NCBI RefSeq assembly: GCF_004005485.1
Contig: NZ_RZUL01000002.1
Coordinates: forward strand, 805,433-869,432
From: Sphingobium algorifonticola
GTDB lineage: Bacteria > Pseudomonadota > Alphaproteobacteria > Sphingomonadales > Sphingomonadaceae
Length of the DNA: 64,000 nt
Reading direction: 5' to 3'
Part shown: one piece after another, positions 16,463 through 24,997 of the stretch
How positions within the stretch are numbered: the stretch's first letter is position 1
How the letters are laid out: each line of letters starts with the position of its first letter
Made by a program: the position numbers and the translations under genes
Notes under the pieces: generated by a model
What the model was told of the DNA's origin: nothing
What the model saw: the letters and a program-made list of their open reading frames with translations, nothing else
Database searches by the model: none

Positions 16463-17557
16463 ATGTCCGTGACGAACCGAACGGAGCGCGACGGATCGCT
16501 CGACGCGTTCCGCGGGCTTACCGTCCTGCTGATGATGCTTGTCAACTTGCAAGGGTCGGATGAAACGGCATTCTGGTTCCTGAAGCATGCCGCCTGGCAT
16601 GGCCTGACGCTCGCAGATCTCGTGTTTCCCTGGTTTCTGTTGGTGGTCGGAATCGCGATTCCATTGACCGCGGACACGCGACCGCATCCGCCGTTCCGCC
16701 ATGCGCTGGTGCGCGCGGCAAAGCTGTTCGCGCTGGGCATCATGATCGGATGGCTGCTGCGGCCAACTCTGGACCCAGGCGATGTTCGCTGGGCAGGCGT
16801 GCTGCAGCGTATCGCGATAGTCTACATCACGTGCGTCTGGATTGTCCGGCGGTCGGCGGGATACCGGCTCGCCGCGTGCTGCGCAGCCGCCCTGCTAGTG
16901 CTGCACAGCGCCCTGTTGCTCGGCGTCGCTGCACCGGGGACCGCGGCACCCAGTCTTCTGCCCGGTCAAGGAATAAGCGGATGGCTAGACCAGCATGTTC
17001 TTCCCGGTCGCAGCCATCATGCAGGCTGGGATCCTGAAGGCGTGCTCTCGACGCTGTCGGCGATCGCCACCGGCCTGATGGGTGTCGCCGTGCAGCGTTG
17101 GCGACAAGGGCTTCCTTCATCGTCACCCAACACGTTGGCGGGCATCATTGTTGGCGTCGCCCTTGTCATCGCAGGTTTGCTGCTGTCGCCACACATCCCA
17201 CTCAACAAGTCGCTGTGGACATCGAGCTATGCTCTGGTCGCCGCCGGGCTGGGGATCATCCTATGGATGGTCGTGCGTGAAATCTGGCGACGCTTTGGCC
17301 GCAATTTCGTCACTGACATGCTGGAACTGTTGGGAAGAAGCGCGCTGACCGCTTATGTTCTCCACATGGTCTTGATTGCCGCTCTTATCAGGCCTGTCAT
17401 TCACGGCAAGACCGGTTGGACAATGGGTTATGACTGGTTTGCCGCATCCGGCTTGTCCGGCCCGTGGTCTTCGCTGGCGTTCAGCGTTATCGCGCTTGCG
17501 CCTGTCCTTCTTGCCATACCGATGCTCGTATCGCGTGGTTGGACCTTGAAGCTCTGA
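16463..17557 (+). CDS. nagX: NagX-type multi-pass membrane protein (DUF5009/heparan N-acetyltransferase-like)
   Basis: A 364-residue inner-membrane protein with about ten hydrophobic segments. The start RDGSLDAFRGLTVLLMMLVN and TLADLVFPWFLLVVGIAIPL are signature regions of COG4299, relatives of lysosomal heparan-alpha-glucosaminide N-acetyltransferase. NagX genes occur in GlcNAc clusters of several proteobacteria and are thought to acetylate or transport amino sugars, but the reaction is not established. It follows the GntR gene by 6 bp and closes the first nag operon. Confidence 0.85.
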   Translation: MSVTNRTERDGSLDAFRGLTVLLMMLVNLQGSDETAFWFLKHAAWHGLTLADLVFPWFLLVVGIAIPLTADTRPHPPFRHALVRAAKLFALGIMIGWLLRPTLDPGDVRWAGVLQRIAIVYITCVWIVRRSAGYRLAACCAAALLVLHSALLLGVAAPGTAAPSLLPGQGISGWLDQHVLPGRSHHAGWDPEGVLSTLSAIATGLMGVAVQRWRQGLPSSSPNTLAGIIVGVALVIAGLLLSPHIPLNKSLWTSSYALVAAGLGIILWMVVREIWRRFGRNFVTDMLELLGRSALTAYVLHMVLIAALIRPVIHGKTGWTMGYDWFAASGLSGPWSSLAFSVIALAPVLLAIPMLVSRGWTLKL

Positions 17558-17593
17558 TAACCGCCGGGCGTTTGTCCGGACACAAATCTAAAT

Positions 17594-17611
17594 TGGTATT
17601 ATATAGGTATT
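17594..17611 (+). promoter_or_regulatory. NagR-type box upstream of nagB-II operon
   Basis: TGGTATT-ATAT-AGGTATT, the same heptamer pair with 4-base spacer as at 10404 with one change in the second half. It lies 33 bp upstream of the SIS-deaminase start codon in the only gap between the two nag operons, so this second operon has its own regulated promoter. Confidence 0.78.
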
Positions 17612-17644
17612 GTATTTGATGACTCGACCGATATAGTCGATCCC

Positions 17645-18682
17645 ATGATCGATACAGAAACTTCACAGATGTTTGCAGAGGCGCAGGATGCGTCTGCGGC
17701 CGTCGCGCGACAGGCCTCCAATCTGGCTTCCAGTCTTTCCGCACTTGCCGAACAGTTGCGCACGCTGGCGCCGGGCATCATCTTCACCTGCGCACGGGGC
17801 AGTTCCGATCATGCCGCCAGCTATGCCAAATTCCTGTTTGAAACCTGCCTCGGCATTCCAACGGTGTCCCAGGCACCTTCGATAAGCTCGATTTACAAGG
17901 CGACCCTGGCGCATGTCGCGCGGGCACCTTTCCTTGTCATTTCGCAATCAGGACGAAGCCCTGATCTTTTGCTGTCGGCAGAAGCGGCTCGTGACGCAGG
18001 CGCTCTGGTCATAGCCCTTGTCAACGATGTGCAGTCGCCTCTTGCGCATATCGCCCATGTCGTGATTCCGATAGATGCCGGCCCGGAAAAGAGCGTCGCC
18101 GCCACCAAAAGCTATATCTGCACATTGTCGGCCATTGCCCGCCTTGTCGCCGAATGGGCGAATGACCGGACAATGAAACAGGCCGTCGACATGCTGCCAG
18201 ATAGGCTGGCGCAGGCATGGAATCTTGACTGGAGTGGCGCGATCGCTCCGCTGTCTCGACCCGATGGTCTTTTCGTCCTTGGGCGCGGGCCGACACTCGC
18301 CATCGCGCAGGAAGCCGCATTGAAGTTCAAGGAAACCTGCGGCCTGCATGCGGAAGCATTCAGCATCGCCGAAGTGGCGCACGGCCCCATGGCCCTTGTC
18401 GGCCCGGATTTTCCCGTTCTGATATTTCCGCCGTCCGACTCCGGCGCAGCGGGTTTGGACGGTCTGATGGCGACGCTTGCGCGGCAGCAGGCACCACTGC
18501 TGATCGCGGGGCAGGGGCATGGCGCGGCAGCCAGTCTGCCCGTCATTCCAGACATGCACCCCAATGTCGCGCCGATCGCCTTGATCCAGAGCTGTTATCG
18601 CATGGTAAATGCGCTCTCGCTTTCGCGTGGCCTTGATCCCGATCGGCCGCCGCTTTTGAACAAGGTGACGCAAACACGATGA
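17645..18682 (+). CDS. nagB-II: SIS-domain glucosamine-6-phosphate deaminase (NagB-II type)
   Basis: A 345-residue double-SIS protein resembling the isomerase half of GlmS: FTCARGSSDHAASYAKFLFE in SIS domain 1, SQSGRSPDLL, then ETCGLHAEAFSIAEVAHGPM in domain 2. It lacks the glutaminase domain, as NagB-II deaminases do. It converts GlcN-6-P to fructose-6-P and ammonia. It overlaps nagA by 4 bp, and no classical NagB is present in the window. Confidence 0.9.
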   Translation: MIDTETSQMFAEAQDASAAVARQASNLASSLSALAEQLRTLAPGIIFTCARGSSDHAASYAKFLFETCLGIPTVSQAPSISSIYKATLAHVARAPFLVISQSGRSPDLLLSAEAARDAGALVIALVNDVQSPLAHIAHVVIPIDAGPEKSVAATKSYICTLSAIARLVAEWANDRTMKQAVDMLPDRLAQAWNLDWSGAIAPLSRPDGLFVLGRGPTLAIAQEAALKFKETCGLHAEAFSIAEVAHGPMALVGPDFPVLIFPPSDSGAAGLDGLMATLARQQAPLLIAGQGHGAAASLPVIPDMHPNVAPIALIQSCYRMVNALSLSRGLDPDRPPLLNKVTQTR

Positions 18683-19815
18683 CCCGCCGGATATTCACAG
18701 GCGCCGCCATCGTGACGGAAGCCGGATCGCGGGAAGGCCATGCGCTCGTCGTGGAGGCTGGACATGTCGCCAGTGTCGTGCCGGATATTGACGTCGATGG
18801 AAACGGCGAAGTCGTCTCGCTCGGTGGCGGTACGATCGTCCCGGGTTTCATCGATCTTCAGGTCAACGGCGGGGGAGGCGTCCTGTTCAATGACGAACCG
18901 ACCGTCGAAGGGATCGCGCAGATTGCAGCGGCTCATCGTCGGTTCGGGACGACGGGATTTCTTCCAACCCTCATCAGTGACGACCGCGGAAAAATTGCAA
19001 AGGCAATTGACGCGGTCGAACGGGCGATTGCGATGCGGATACCCGGTGTCCTGGGCATCCATATAGAAGGTCCGTTTCTCAATCCGGCCAAGCGCGGCAT
19101 TCACGACGCTGACAAGTTCGATGTCATCGATGCTGAGGCGCTTGCTTTGCTGACCGGTCTGAAATCCGGCAAGACGCTTGTCACGCTTGCTCCGGAATTG
19201 GCGGCGCCAGGCGTCATACGCGAACTGTCGAAGCATGACATCATCGTAGCGGCCGGGCACAGTATGGCCAGCTATGACGACATGCAGCGCGCCCGGAGCG
19301 AGGGCATGAAAGCGGTAACGCATCTTTTCAACGCCATGACTCAGATGGAAAGCCGGGCACCGGGCGTCGTTGGCGCGGGGCTTGAAGGTGCGCTGACCTG
19401 CGGCATCATCGTCGACGGGCATCATGTCCATCCGGCTGTATTGCGCATTGCGCTGTCTGCTGTTGGTGCGGAAAAACTGATGCTCGTGACCGACGCCATG
19501 CCGACCGTCGGCAGCGCCTCCAAGACATTCTCATTGGCTGGACAAACCATCACGGCGATCGATGGAGCCTGCCGCGCGGCCGACGGTACATTGGCCGGGT
19601 CGGATCTCGACATGGCGACAGCATTTCGTAACGCCATCTCGATGATGTCCGCCAGCATCGTTCAGGCTTCGAAAATGGCGAGTACTACGCCCGCGGCTCT
19701 GATCGGTCACGGGAAGATCAGGGGCAGGCTGGGGCCCGGCATGCGCGCGGACTTCGTGCATCTGGATGATGCCATGCAGGTTCGCGGTACGTGGATCGCG
19801 GGCGCGTCGGCGTGA
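18679..19815 (+). CDS. nagA: N-acetylglucosamine-6-phosphate deacetylase
   Basis: A 378-residue amidohydrolase that removes acetate from GlcNAc-6-P. Family landmarks are VPGFIDLQVNGGGG, GIHIEGPFLNPAKRGIHD (metal-binding Glu), GHSMASYDD, THLFNAMTQME, and LVTDAMPTVG with the catalytic Asp. The length is normal. It is coupled to nagB-II (ATGA overlap) and to the downstream GH84 gene (GTGA overlap). It receives GlcNAc-6-P both from the BadF-type kinase and from MurQ. Confidence 0.96.
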   Translation: MTRRIFTGAAIVTEAGSREGHALVVEAGHVASVVPDIDVDGNGEVVSLGGGTIVPGFIDLQVNGGGGVLFNDEPTVEGIAQIAAAHRRFGTTGFLPTLISDDRGKIAKAIDAVERAIAMRIPGVLGIHIEGPFLNPAKRGIHDADKFDVIDAEALALLTGLKSGKTLVTLAPELAAPGVIRELSKHDIIVAAGHSMASYDDMQRARSEGMKAVTHLFNAMTQMESRAPGVVGAGLEGALTCGIIVDGHHVHPAVLRIALSAVGAEKLMLVTDAMPTVGSASKTFSLAGQTITAIDGACRAADGTLAGSDLDMATAFRNAISMMSASIVQASKMASTTPAALIGHGKIRGRLGPGMRADFVHLDDAMQVRGTWIAGASA

Positions 19816-20876
19816 TCCCGGAACTGGGCATCATCGAAGGCTATTTCGGGCGTTGCTGGGATTGGAACGCGCGGGCAACGGTCGTCGAATGTCTGGCCCC
19901 GGCGGGATATGGCTTCTTTCATTACGCGCCGAAGATCGACCGCTATCTGAGACGCGATTGGCAAAGACCCTATCCATCGGAAAATCTCGATGCATTGGCT
20001 GCATTCGCAGATCGATGCCGTGCTTTGGGCGTCCGTTTCGGCATCGGCCTGACACCCTTTGGCGCGCATCTTTCCTTCGATGCCGACACTCGGCAGGCGC
20101 TTCGTGCCAAGCTGGATCAACTCCGCTCTGTTGGCATTGACGATCTTGTGATCATGTTCGATGACATGGACGGCGACGTGCCGGACCTCGCGACGCGCCA
20201 GGCCAATATCGTTTCATTCTGCCTCGATCATTCTGCGGCTACGCGATATTTCGTGACACCGACCTACTACTCGGACGATCGGGTGCTGGACCATGTGTTC
20301 GGTCAGCGCCCTGTCGATTATCTGGCCGCCCTTGGTCGGAATGTCGATCCTGCGGTTGCCATCTACTGGACCGGCGAGGAAGTGTGCGCCCGACAGCTAT
20401 CGCCAGGGGCGATGCGGGAAATAGGGGATCTGCTGGGACGAAAGCCTGCTGTCTGGGACAATTATCCGGTCAATGACGGCCCACGCATGTCCGCCCATCT
20501 GCACTTGCGGGCCTTTACCGGTCGTCCGGCCAGCCTTGCCGGATATATATCCCATCATGCGATCAATCCCGCATCGCAGCCATTGCTGGGGTGTATCCCC
20601 GCACTGACGCTCCCGAAATGCTACACGCTTGGGGAAGACTATCGATACATGACGGCGTTTCGTGACGCGGCAATTGCTGTCGCAGGCCCGGCGCTGGCGG
20701 AGATGCTGGAGGCCGATATCGCAATGTTGCAGGACCGCGGCAGGGGGATGCCGAGCGATCAGGTCGCTGTCATCCGTTCGCGCTACGCAGCGATCGATCA
20801 CCCGGTCGCTGCCGAGGTGGTCGATTGGCTCGACGGAGGATATGCGATCACTGGCGAGATGCTGCGCACGCAATGA
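19812..20876 (+). CDS. GH84 beta-N-acetylhexosaminidase (O-GlcNAcase-like), cytoplasmic
   Basis: A 354-residue glycoside hydrolase. The domain opens with GIIEGYFG and carries the neighbouring catalytic pair D117-D118 (IMFDDMDGDVPD), the hallmark of family 84 substrate-assisted catalysis. Other GH84-like segments are YFVTPTYYSD, IYWTGEEV and WDNYPVNDG. No signal peptide is seen, so it should cut GlcNAc-containing oligosaccharides after import. GTG 19812 was chosen because it gives a GTGA overlap with nagA; an in-frame GTG at 19791 is possible. The frame ends 40 bp before the kinase. Confidence 0.85.
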   Translation: MIPELGIIEGYFGRCWDWNARATVVECLAPAGYGFFHYAPKIDRYLRRDWQRPYPSENLDALAAFADRCRALGVRFGIGLTPFGAHLSFDADTRQALRAKLDQLRSVGIDDLVIMFDDMDGDVPDLATRQANIVSFCLDHSAATRYFVTPTYYSDDRVLDHVFGQRPVDYLAALGRNVDPAVAIYWTGEEVCARQLSPGAMREIGDLLGRKPAVWDNYPVNDGPRMSAHLHLRAFTGRPASLAGYISHHAINPASQPLLGCIPALTLPKCYTLGEDYRYMTAFRDAAIAVAGPALAEMLEADIAMLQDRGRGMPSDQVAVIRSRYAAIDHPVAAEVVDWLDGGYAITGEMLRTQ

Positions 20877-20916
20877 ACGGCGAAGGCATGATTGCAAGGA
20901 ATACAGGAGGGCGGTC

Positions 20917-21774
20917 GTGACATATTATCTGGGCATCGACGCCGGTGGCAGTCATTGCCGCTGCCGCCTCGTGGATTCCGACCGGCAAGTTATAGGGCAG
21001 GGTGAAAGCGGACCGGCCAATGCGCGGATAGGCGTAGAGGCTTTGAAAGCAACACTGATGTTTGCGTGTAACCAGGCAATTGCGCAGGCGGGACTCTCGG
21101 AAGGCGATGTCGCCCGGATTGACGCCGGTTTCGGCATCGCAGGCATTGGACGTCCCGGCATCAAGGAACAGCTCGCACAACTGGATTTCCCGTTCCGCTC
21201 CGTGCGCTATGAAACCGATGCGTTCATCGCCAACCTCGGCGCACATCAGGGTGCGGATGGCGCAATACTGGTCATTGGGACGGGCAGCATCGCACATGTC
21301 CGGGTGGATGGCCGCAGCTTCAGTATCGGCGGCTATGGCTTTCCGATATCCGATGAAGGGAGCGGCGCTGCGCTGGGTCTGAGCGCGATGCGCCACGCCC
21401 TGCGTGCGCTCGACGGGCGTACCAAACCCACACCCTTGAGCGCAGCGGTAACAGGGCGTTTCGATCATGACACGACGCTGGCGGTTGCCTGGATGGATCA
21501 GGCCACGCCGCGTGACTATGCCAGTTTCGCACCCCTTGTGATGGACTATGCAGATGCGGGAGACAGCATTGCGCGTTCCATCGTGGAAGATGCGGCCTTG
21601 CATGTGGAACGCTTTATCGAAGCCGTTTTCGAAAGGGGCGCACCGCGGTGCGCACTTGCCGGTGGCCTTTCGCACAGGATGCGACCATGGTTGCGGCAGA
21701 AGACTGTCGAACGGCTGGTCGAGCCTTTGGGGGACCCACTCGATGGCGCGCTGTTGCTGGCGGGCAGTCCATGA
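20917..21774 (+). CDS. BadF/BadG-type N-acetylglucosamine kinase
   Basis: A 285-residue ASKHA-fold kinase with phosphate-1 motif YLGIDAGGSHCRCRL, GFGIAGIGRPG, and phosphate-2/adenosine-type stretches VIGTGSIAHVR and CALAGGLSHRM. It fits the NAGK-like family that phosphorylates GlcNAc with ATP. The start is GTG 20917, six bases after a perfect AGGAGG; a longer frame back to 20662 lies inside the GH84 gene and is rejected. The stop overlaps the start of the PP2C gene (ATGA). Related kinases can use glucosamine, so the substrate call rests on context. Confidence 0.88.
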   Translation: MTYYLGIDAGGSHCRCRLVDSDRQVIGQGESGPANARIGVEALKATLMFACNQAIAQAGLSEGDVARIDAGFGIAGIGRPGIKEQLAQLDFPFRSVRYETDAFIANLGAHQGADGAILVIGTGSIAHVRVDGRSFSIGGYGFPISDEGSGAALGLSAMRHALRALDGRTKPTPLSAAVTGRFDHDTTLAVAWMDQATPRDYASFAPLVMDYADAGDSIARSIVEDAALHVERFIEAVFERGAPRCALAGGLSHRMRPWLRQKTVERLVEPLGDPLDGALLLAGSP

Positions 21775-22622
21775 TGTTGCGGGTCATCGTGCAGGAATCG
21801 GTTGGTGCGGGTGCCGTCAATGAGGACCGCGCGGGTTCATGCGCACAGGCGGCTTGGGTAATCGACGGCGCATCGGGTGTCATGGCTAGCCAGATCGATG
21901 CACTCAGCGATGCTGCGTGGTTTGCGGCGGAAGCAGACCGTGGGTTGCAGCAGGCCTTTCGGATCATGCCGTCTTCATCGACGCGGGATATTTTGCGCTG
22001 GGTCATGGCGCGTTGCCGTGAGGCAGCACTGCACCATCTTGGCACCAATTCGGTCTCTGCCAATGACTTGCCGTCGGCCGCCTTTGCCATGGTGCGCGTT
22101 TCGCAGGGGCGCGCCGAGTTCACGACATTGGGCGATTGCCGCATTCTGTATCATGCACCTGGCGGCCCCGCCGCCCTGTTCGGAGAGACCGCGCTGTCGG
22201 CAATCGAGGCGCGCACCATCGCGCTGGCGAGGGAAATCCTGACAGCGCAGCCTGACATTGCCCCCGCGCTTCTGCGGGAGAAGCTACTGCCGCAGCTTAG
22301 GGAAAACCGACGAAGGATGAACCAGCCTGGCGGATACTGGATCATGGGGTGCGACCCCGATGCCGCCGATCACGTCGACAGCATGACCGTTGAAGGTGAC
22401 CGGCTGGACTGTGCCATTGCCAGCGATGGCTTCCTGCGGCTGATCGATACGTTCGAATGCTGCGATCCGAGCGATCTGATGGACGTTACGACGCCGCAGG
22501 CATTTGCTGCGATGATCGCGAGGCTGCGTATGCTGGAGCATAGCCCTGGCTCGATGCTGGACTATCCCCGTGTAAAGGTCAGCGACGATGCCAGCTTCAT
22601 CAGGCTTACGCTCAGCATGTGA
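21771..22622 (+). CDS. PP2C-type protein phosphatase homologue in the nag operon
   Basis: A 283-residue protein with the PP2C metal-site pattern in order: N-E-D-R at 17-20, D32-G33 (IDGAS), G121-D122 (LGDCRI), D219-G220 (ASDGF) and D272-D273 (SDDASF). The metal-binding aspartates therefore look intact. PP2C phosphatases normally dephosphorylate Ser/Thr on proteins; no kinase partner is encoded nearby. The gene is coupled by ATGA to the sugar kinase and is the last gene of the nagB operon, so a sugar-phosphate or kinase-related role is possible. Its last 11 bp overlap the convergent anmK. Confidence 0.78.
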   Translation: MMLRVIVQESVGAGAVNEDRAGSCAQAAWVIDGASGVMASQIDALSDAAWFAAEADRGLQQAFRIMPSSSTRDILRWVMARCREAALHHLGTNSVSANDLPSAAFAMVRVSQGRAEFTTLGDCRILYHAPGGPAALFGETALSAIEARTIALAREILTAQPDIAPALLREKLLPQLRENRRRMNQPGGYWIMGCDPDAADHVDSMTVEGDRLDCAIASDGFLRLIDTFECCDPSDLMDVTTPQAFAAMIARLRMLEHSPGSMLDYPRVKVSDDASFIRLTLSM

Positions 22623-23763
22623 GGGTCTCGCCGTCCGCGGCATGTTGATGCCGTGCAATGACTCCACCGACCATGGGATAGGGAACGCCGGTTGTCTTGG
22701 GAAAGCTGATCGGCAGGCCCGCGAGACGCCGCGCCGCAAGATAGGCAAAGCATTCCGCTTCGACGGCATCGCCGCGCCAGCCCACGGCTTCCGCCGACAC
22801 GATCTCGGCATCTACTCTTTCTGCCAGAGCTGCCATGAGAGAAGGGTTTTTTCGGCCGCCGCCACATACGATCAAGCGGGATGGGCGCAAGGGTAGTCGA
22901 TGAAGGCCGCGTCCCACGGCTGCTGCCGTAAATGCTGTCAATGTGGCTGCGCCGTCTTCGAGCGAAAGGCCATCGGCCATATCGGCAAGAAAGCCATAGC
23001 GATCGAGAGACTTGGGATAGGGCGCAGAAAGATAGGGATGATTCAGAAGGCGTTTAAGGCGGGCTTCATCGACGGTTCCCTGTTGGGCCAAGGTGCCGTC
23101 CCGGTCCATCTCTCCGGCGTTGTGACGCCTGATCCAATCGTTGATTGGCGCATTGGCAGGTCCGGTGTCAAAAGCGTGAAGCTCGCCGCTGTTATCACGC
23201 CAGGTGATGTTTGCAACACCACCCAGATTGAGAACGGCCGTGTCGCACCCCGCATCTATGCGTCTCAACAGCGCATCATGATAGGATGCGGAGAGTGGCG
23301 CGCCTTGCCCCCCTGCGCGCATATCCCCGCGCCTGAAATCGTAAACGACATCGATACCCAGGGCATGCGCCATTTGTGGCCCGTCACCCAATTGCCGCGT
23401 ATCGCCGTATCGCACTGTGTCCGGTGCGCGATGGAGGACGGTCTGGCCATGAAATCCGATGGCTGCGACGTCTTCTTTCCGCAGTCCGGCGGCAATCATG
23501 AAGTCGGCCACAGCTTGCGCCTGCGCGGTGGTCAGGCTGGTCTCCGCACTTGCGAACAGCGCGGGATCGGCGCTGCCGAACTGCCAGGCGAGCGCCGCCT
23601 GCACAGCCTGTTCCAGCGTCGCGCATATCTCCCGACCGTAGGGTGCGAGCGTCCAGTTACCGAACTCGATGATATCATGACCATCCGTGCGGATCGCCGC
23701 CACGTCGATCATGCCGTCCAGAACGGTGCCCGTCATCAGACCTATAAACCAAGCTGGCTGCAT
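22612..23763 (-). CDS. anmK: Anhydro-N-acetylmuramic acid kinase
   Basis: A 383-residue kinase that opens the 1,6-anhydro ring of anhydro-MurNAc and phosphorylates it to MurNAc-6-P, the substrate of MurQ. It shows [17 protein letters not shown] (family form GLMSGTSLDG), [34 protein letters not shown] and [12 protein letters not shown]. The start MQPAWFIG was preferred over an upstream in-frame ATG at 23820 because the family begins here. A NagR-type box lies about 100 bp upstream. The stop region overlaps the convergent PP2C gene. Confidence 0.94.
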   Translation of the reverse strand: MQPAWFIGLMTGTVLDGMIDVAAIRTDGHDIIEFGNWTLAPYGREICATLEQAVQAALAWQFGSADPALFASAETSLTTAQAQAVADFMIAAGLRKEDVAAIGFHGQTVLHRAPDTVRYGDTRQLGDGPQMAHALGIDVVYDFRRGDMRAGGQGAPLSASYHDALLRRIDAGCDTAVLNLGGVANITWRDNSGELHAFDTGPANAPINDWIRRHNAGEMDRDGTLAQQGTVDEARLKRLLNHPYLSAPYPKSLDRYGFLADMADGLSLEDGAATLTAFTAAAVGRGLHRLPLRPSRLIVCGGGRKNPSLMAALAERVDAEIVSAEAVGWRGDAVEAECFAYLAARRLAGLPISFPKTTGVPYPMVGGVIARHQHAADGETLTC

Positions 23764-23861
23764 TTGACTTGTCCCGATTGCTGCTCGACCGAACGGCAAG
23801 ATGACACCCCTAGGATGCACCGCGTCCTAACCTTCATGGAAGACATCGATATAGCAGATAA

Positions 23862-23879
23862 AATACCAATACAATACCA
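23862..23879 (-). promoter_or_regulatory. NagR-type box upstream of anmK
   Basis: On the minus strand it reads TGGTATT-GTAT-TGGTATT, a perfect pair with 4-base spacer. It is about 100 bp upstream of the chosen anmK start and 42 bp upstream of the alternative ATG at 23820. It is the third copy of the motif and the only one on this strand, which makes coincidence unlikely. Confidence 0.78.
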
Positions 23880-23928
23880 ATTTGTAATGGTATGCGGCCG
23901 TCAATGGGCGCAGATCGCAACGCTGAGC

Positions 23929-23945
23929 CTATCGATCATCGATAG
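23929..23945. promoter_or_regulatory. 17-bp palindrome CTATCGAT-C-ATCGATAG
   Basis: A perfect inverted repeat with a single central base between the end of the LysR gene and the anmK promoter. A shorter related palindrome (CTATCGATAG) lies just before the LysR start, so both may be sites for that regulator, or the first may act as a weak terminator stem. Confidence 0.4.
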
Positions 23946-23969
23946 TCACCCAAATCGCAGAGGCATTGG

Positions 23970-24872
23970 CTATTCGAGAATAGCCCTCGCTGCATTCTGT
24001 ATCTTTTTTGCTACCGCGCGATAGGCATCCGCATAGGCGGCGTTCCTGCGCCAAGCGGCGGCGATACTGCGCGATGCGGCCCAATCGACAGGATCGATCC
24101 GTCTGACCATGGCATCGCCGCCAACTTCCGAGCGGATGTATAGCTCGGGCAGAACCGCTATTCCGATACCACTGCCCACCATTTGACGGATGCTGTCAAG
24201 GCTGGTGCCTTCATAGTCCCGCAGGATCACCCCTCCGAGTTCGGCACAGATCGTTTCAACCATATGATGATAGTGATGGCGGGGATCCATGGACAGAAAA
24301 CATTCCCCGGCGAGATCAGCGCGGGTCACGACCGGATAAGATGCCAAGCGGTGCTGCGGCGAAACGACAATCGCCATCCGCTCGCGGAACAGGGGTTCCA
24401 GTTCCAGGCTTTCACCCGCAATGGGCAACGGGCCAAGCAGCATGTCGAGCCGACCAAGGCCAAGATCCAAGGCCTGATTGGCCGGAATGCCTTCGCGGAT
24501 GTACAGGCGCAGGTCCGGCTGTTCGCGATGCAGCGCCGCGACGATGCCTGGCATAAGATAAGGACCAAGTGTCGGCGTGACCCCGAAACGGACGATGCCT
24601 GCAAGGCTGTCCTGAGACCGGCGTGCGATGGCACGGATATCGCGCACTTCGACAATCACTCGGCGCGCGCGCTCGGCAATGTCGCGGCCTACCGGCGTCA
24701 ATTGCACACCGGCGCCGCCCCGCTCGATCAACTGTGCGCCAATGCGCTGTTCAAGCGTTTTCAACTGATGGCTCAAGGTTGGCTGGGAGACGTGGCAGGC
24801 ATCGGCTGCCTTGCCGAAATGCCGCAGATCAGCGACCGCGACGAAATATTCGAGCTGACGGACCGTTGGCAT
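23970..24872 (-). CDS. LysR-family regulator, OxyR-like but lacking the sensing cysteine
   Basis: A 300-residue LysR protein with N-terminal HTH (LEYFVAVADLRHFGKAADACHVSQPTLSHQ as family region) and an OxyR-type C-terminal domain (TSLDSIRQMVGSGIGIAVLP matches OxyR TSLETLRNMV...GSGITLLP). Aligning on that segment, C209 falls on the OxyR resolving cysteine (C208) while the position of the peroxidatic C199 is H200 within RHHYHH. The protein is therefore probably not a classical disulphide peroxide switch. The start was placed at MPTVRQLEY; an upstream extension to 24959 has no family similarity. Confidence 0.87.
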   Translation of the reverse strand: MPTVRQLEYFVAVADLRHFGKAADACHVSQPTLSHQLKTLEQRIGAQLIERGGAGVQLTPVGRDIAERARRVIVEVRDIRAIARRSQDSLAGIVRFGVTPTLGPYLMPGIVAALHREQPDLRLYIREGIPANQALDLGLGRLDMLLGPLPIAGESLELEPLFRERMAIVVSPQHRLASYPVVTRADLAGECFLSMDPRHHYHHMVETICAELGGVILRDYEGTSLDSIRQMVGSGIGIAVLPELYIRSEVGGDAMVRRIDPVDWAASRSIAAAWRRNAAYADAYRAVAKKIQNAARAILE

Positions 24873-24894
24873 GACACGTGCTCCATAGAGAACA

Positions 24895-24906
24895 TCTATC
24901 GATAGA
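24895..24906. promoter_or_regulatory. Palindrome TCTATCGATAGA before the LysR gene
   Basis: A perfect 12-bp palindrome 23 bp upstream of the LysR start codon and about 90 bp upstream of the divergent small gene. It shares the CTATCGAT core with the 23929-23945 palindrome. ATAG/CTAT elements are typical of OxyR-type binding sites. Autoregulation by the adjacent LysR protein is a reasonable inference. Confidence 0.45.
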
Positions 24907-24997
24907 GCATCATCCTTTCGATTGGAAGGCAACAGCTGCCGCTGGCATAGCGGTGGCACAACGATAGACGATGACGCAGAATCACAAGGAGAGACCG

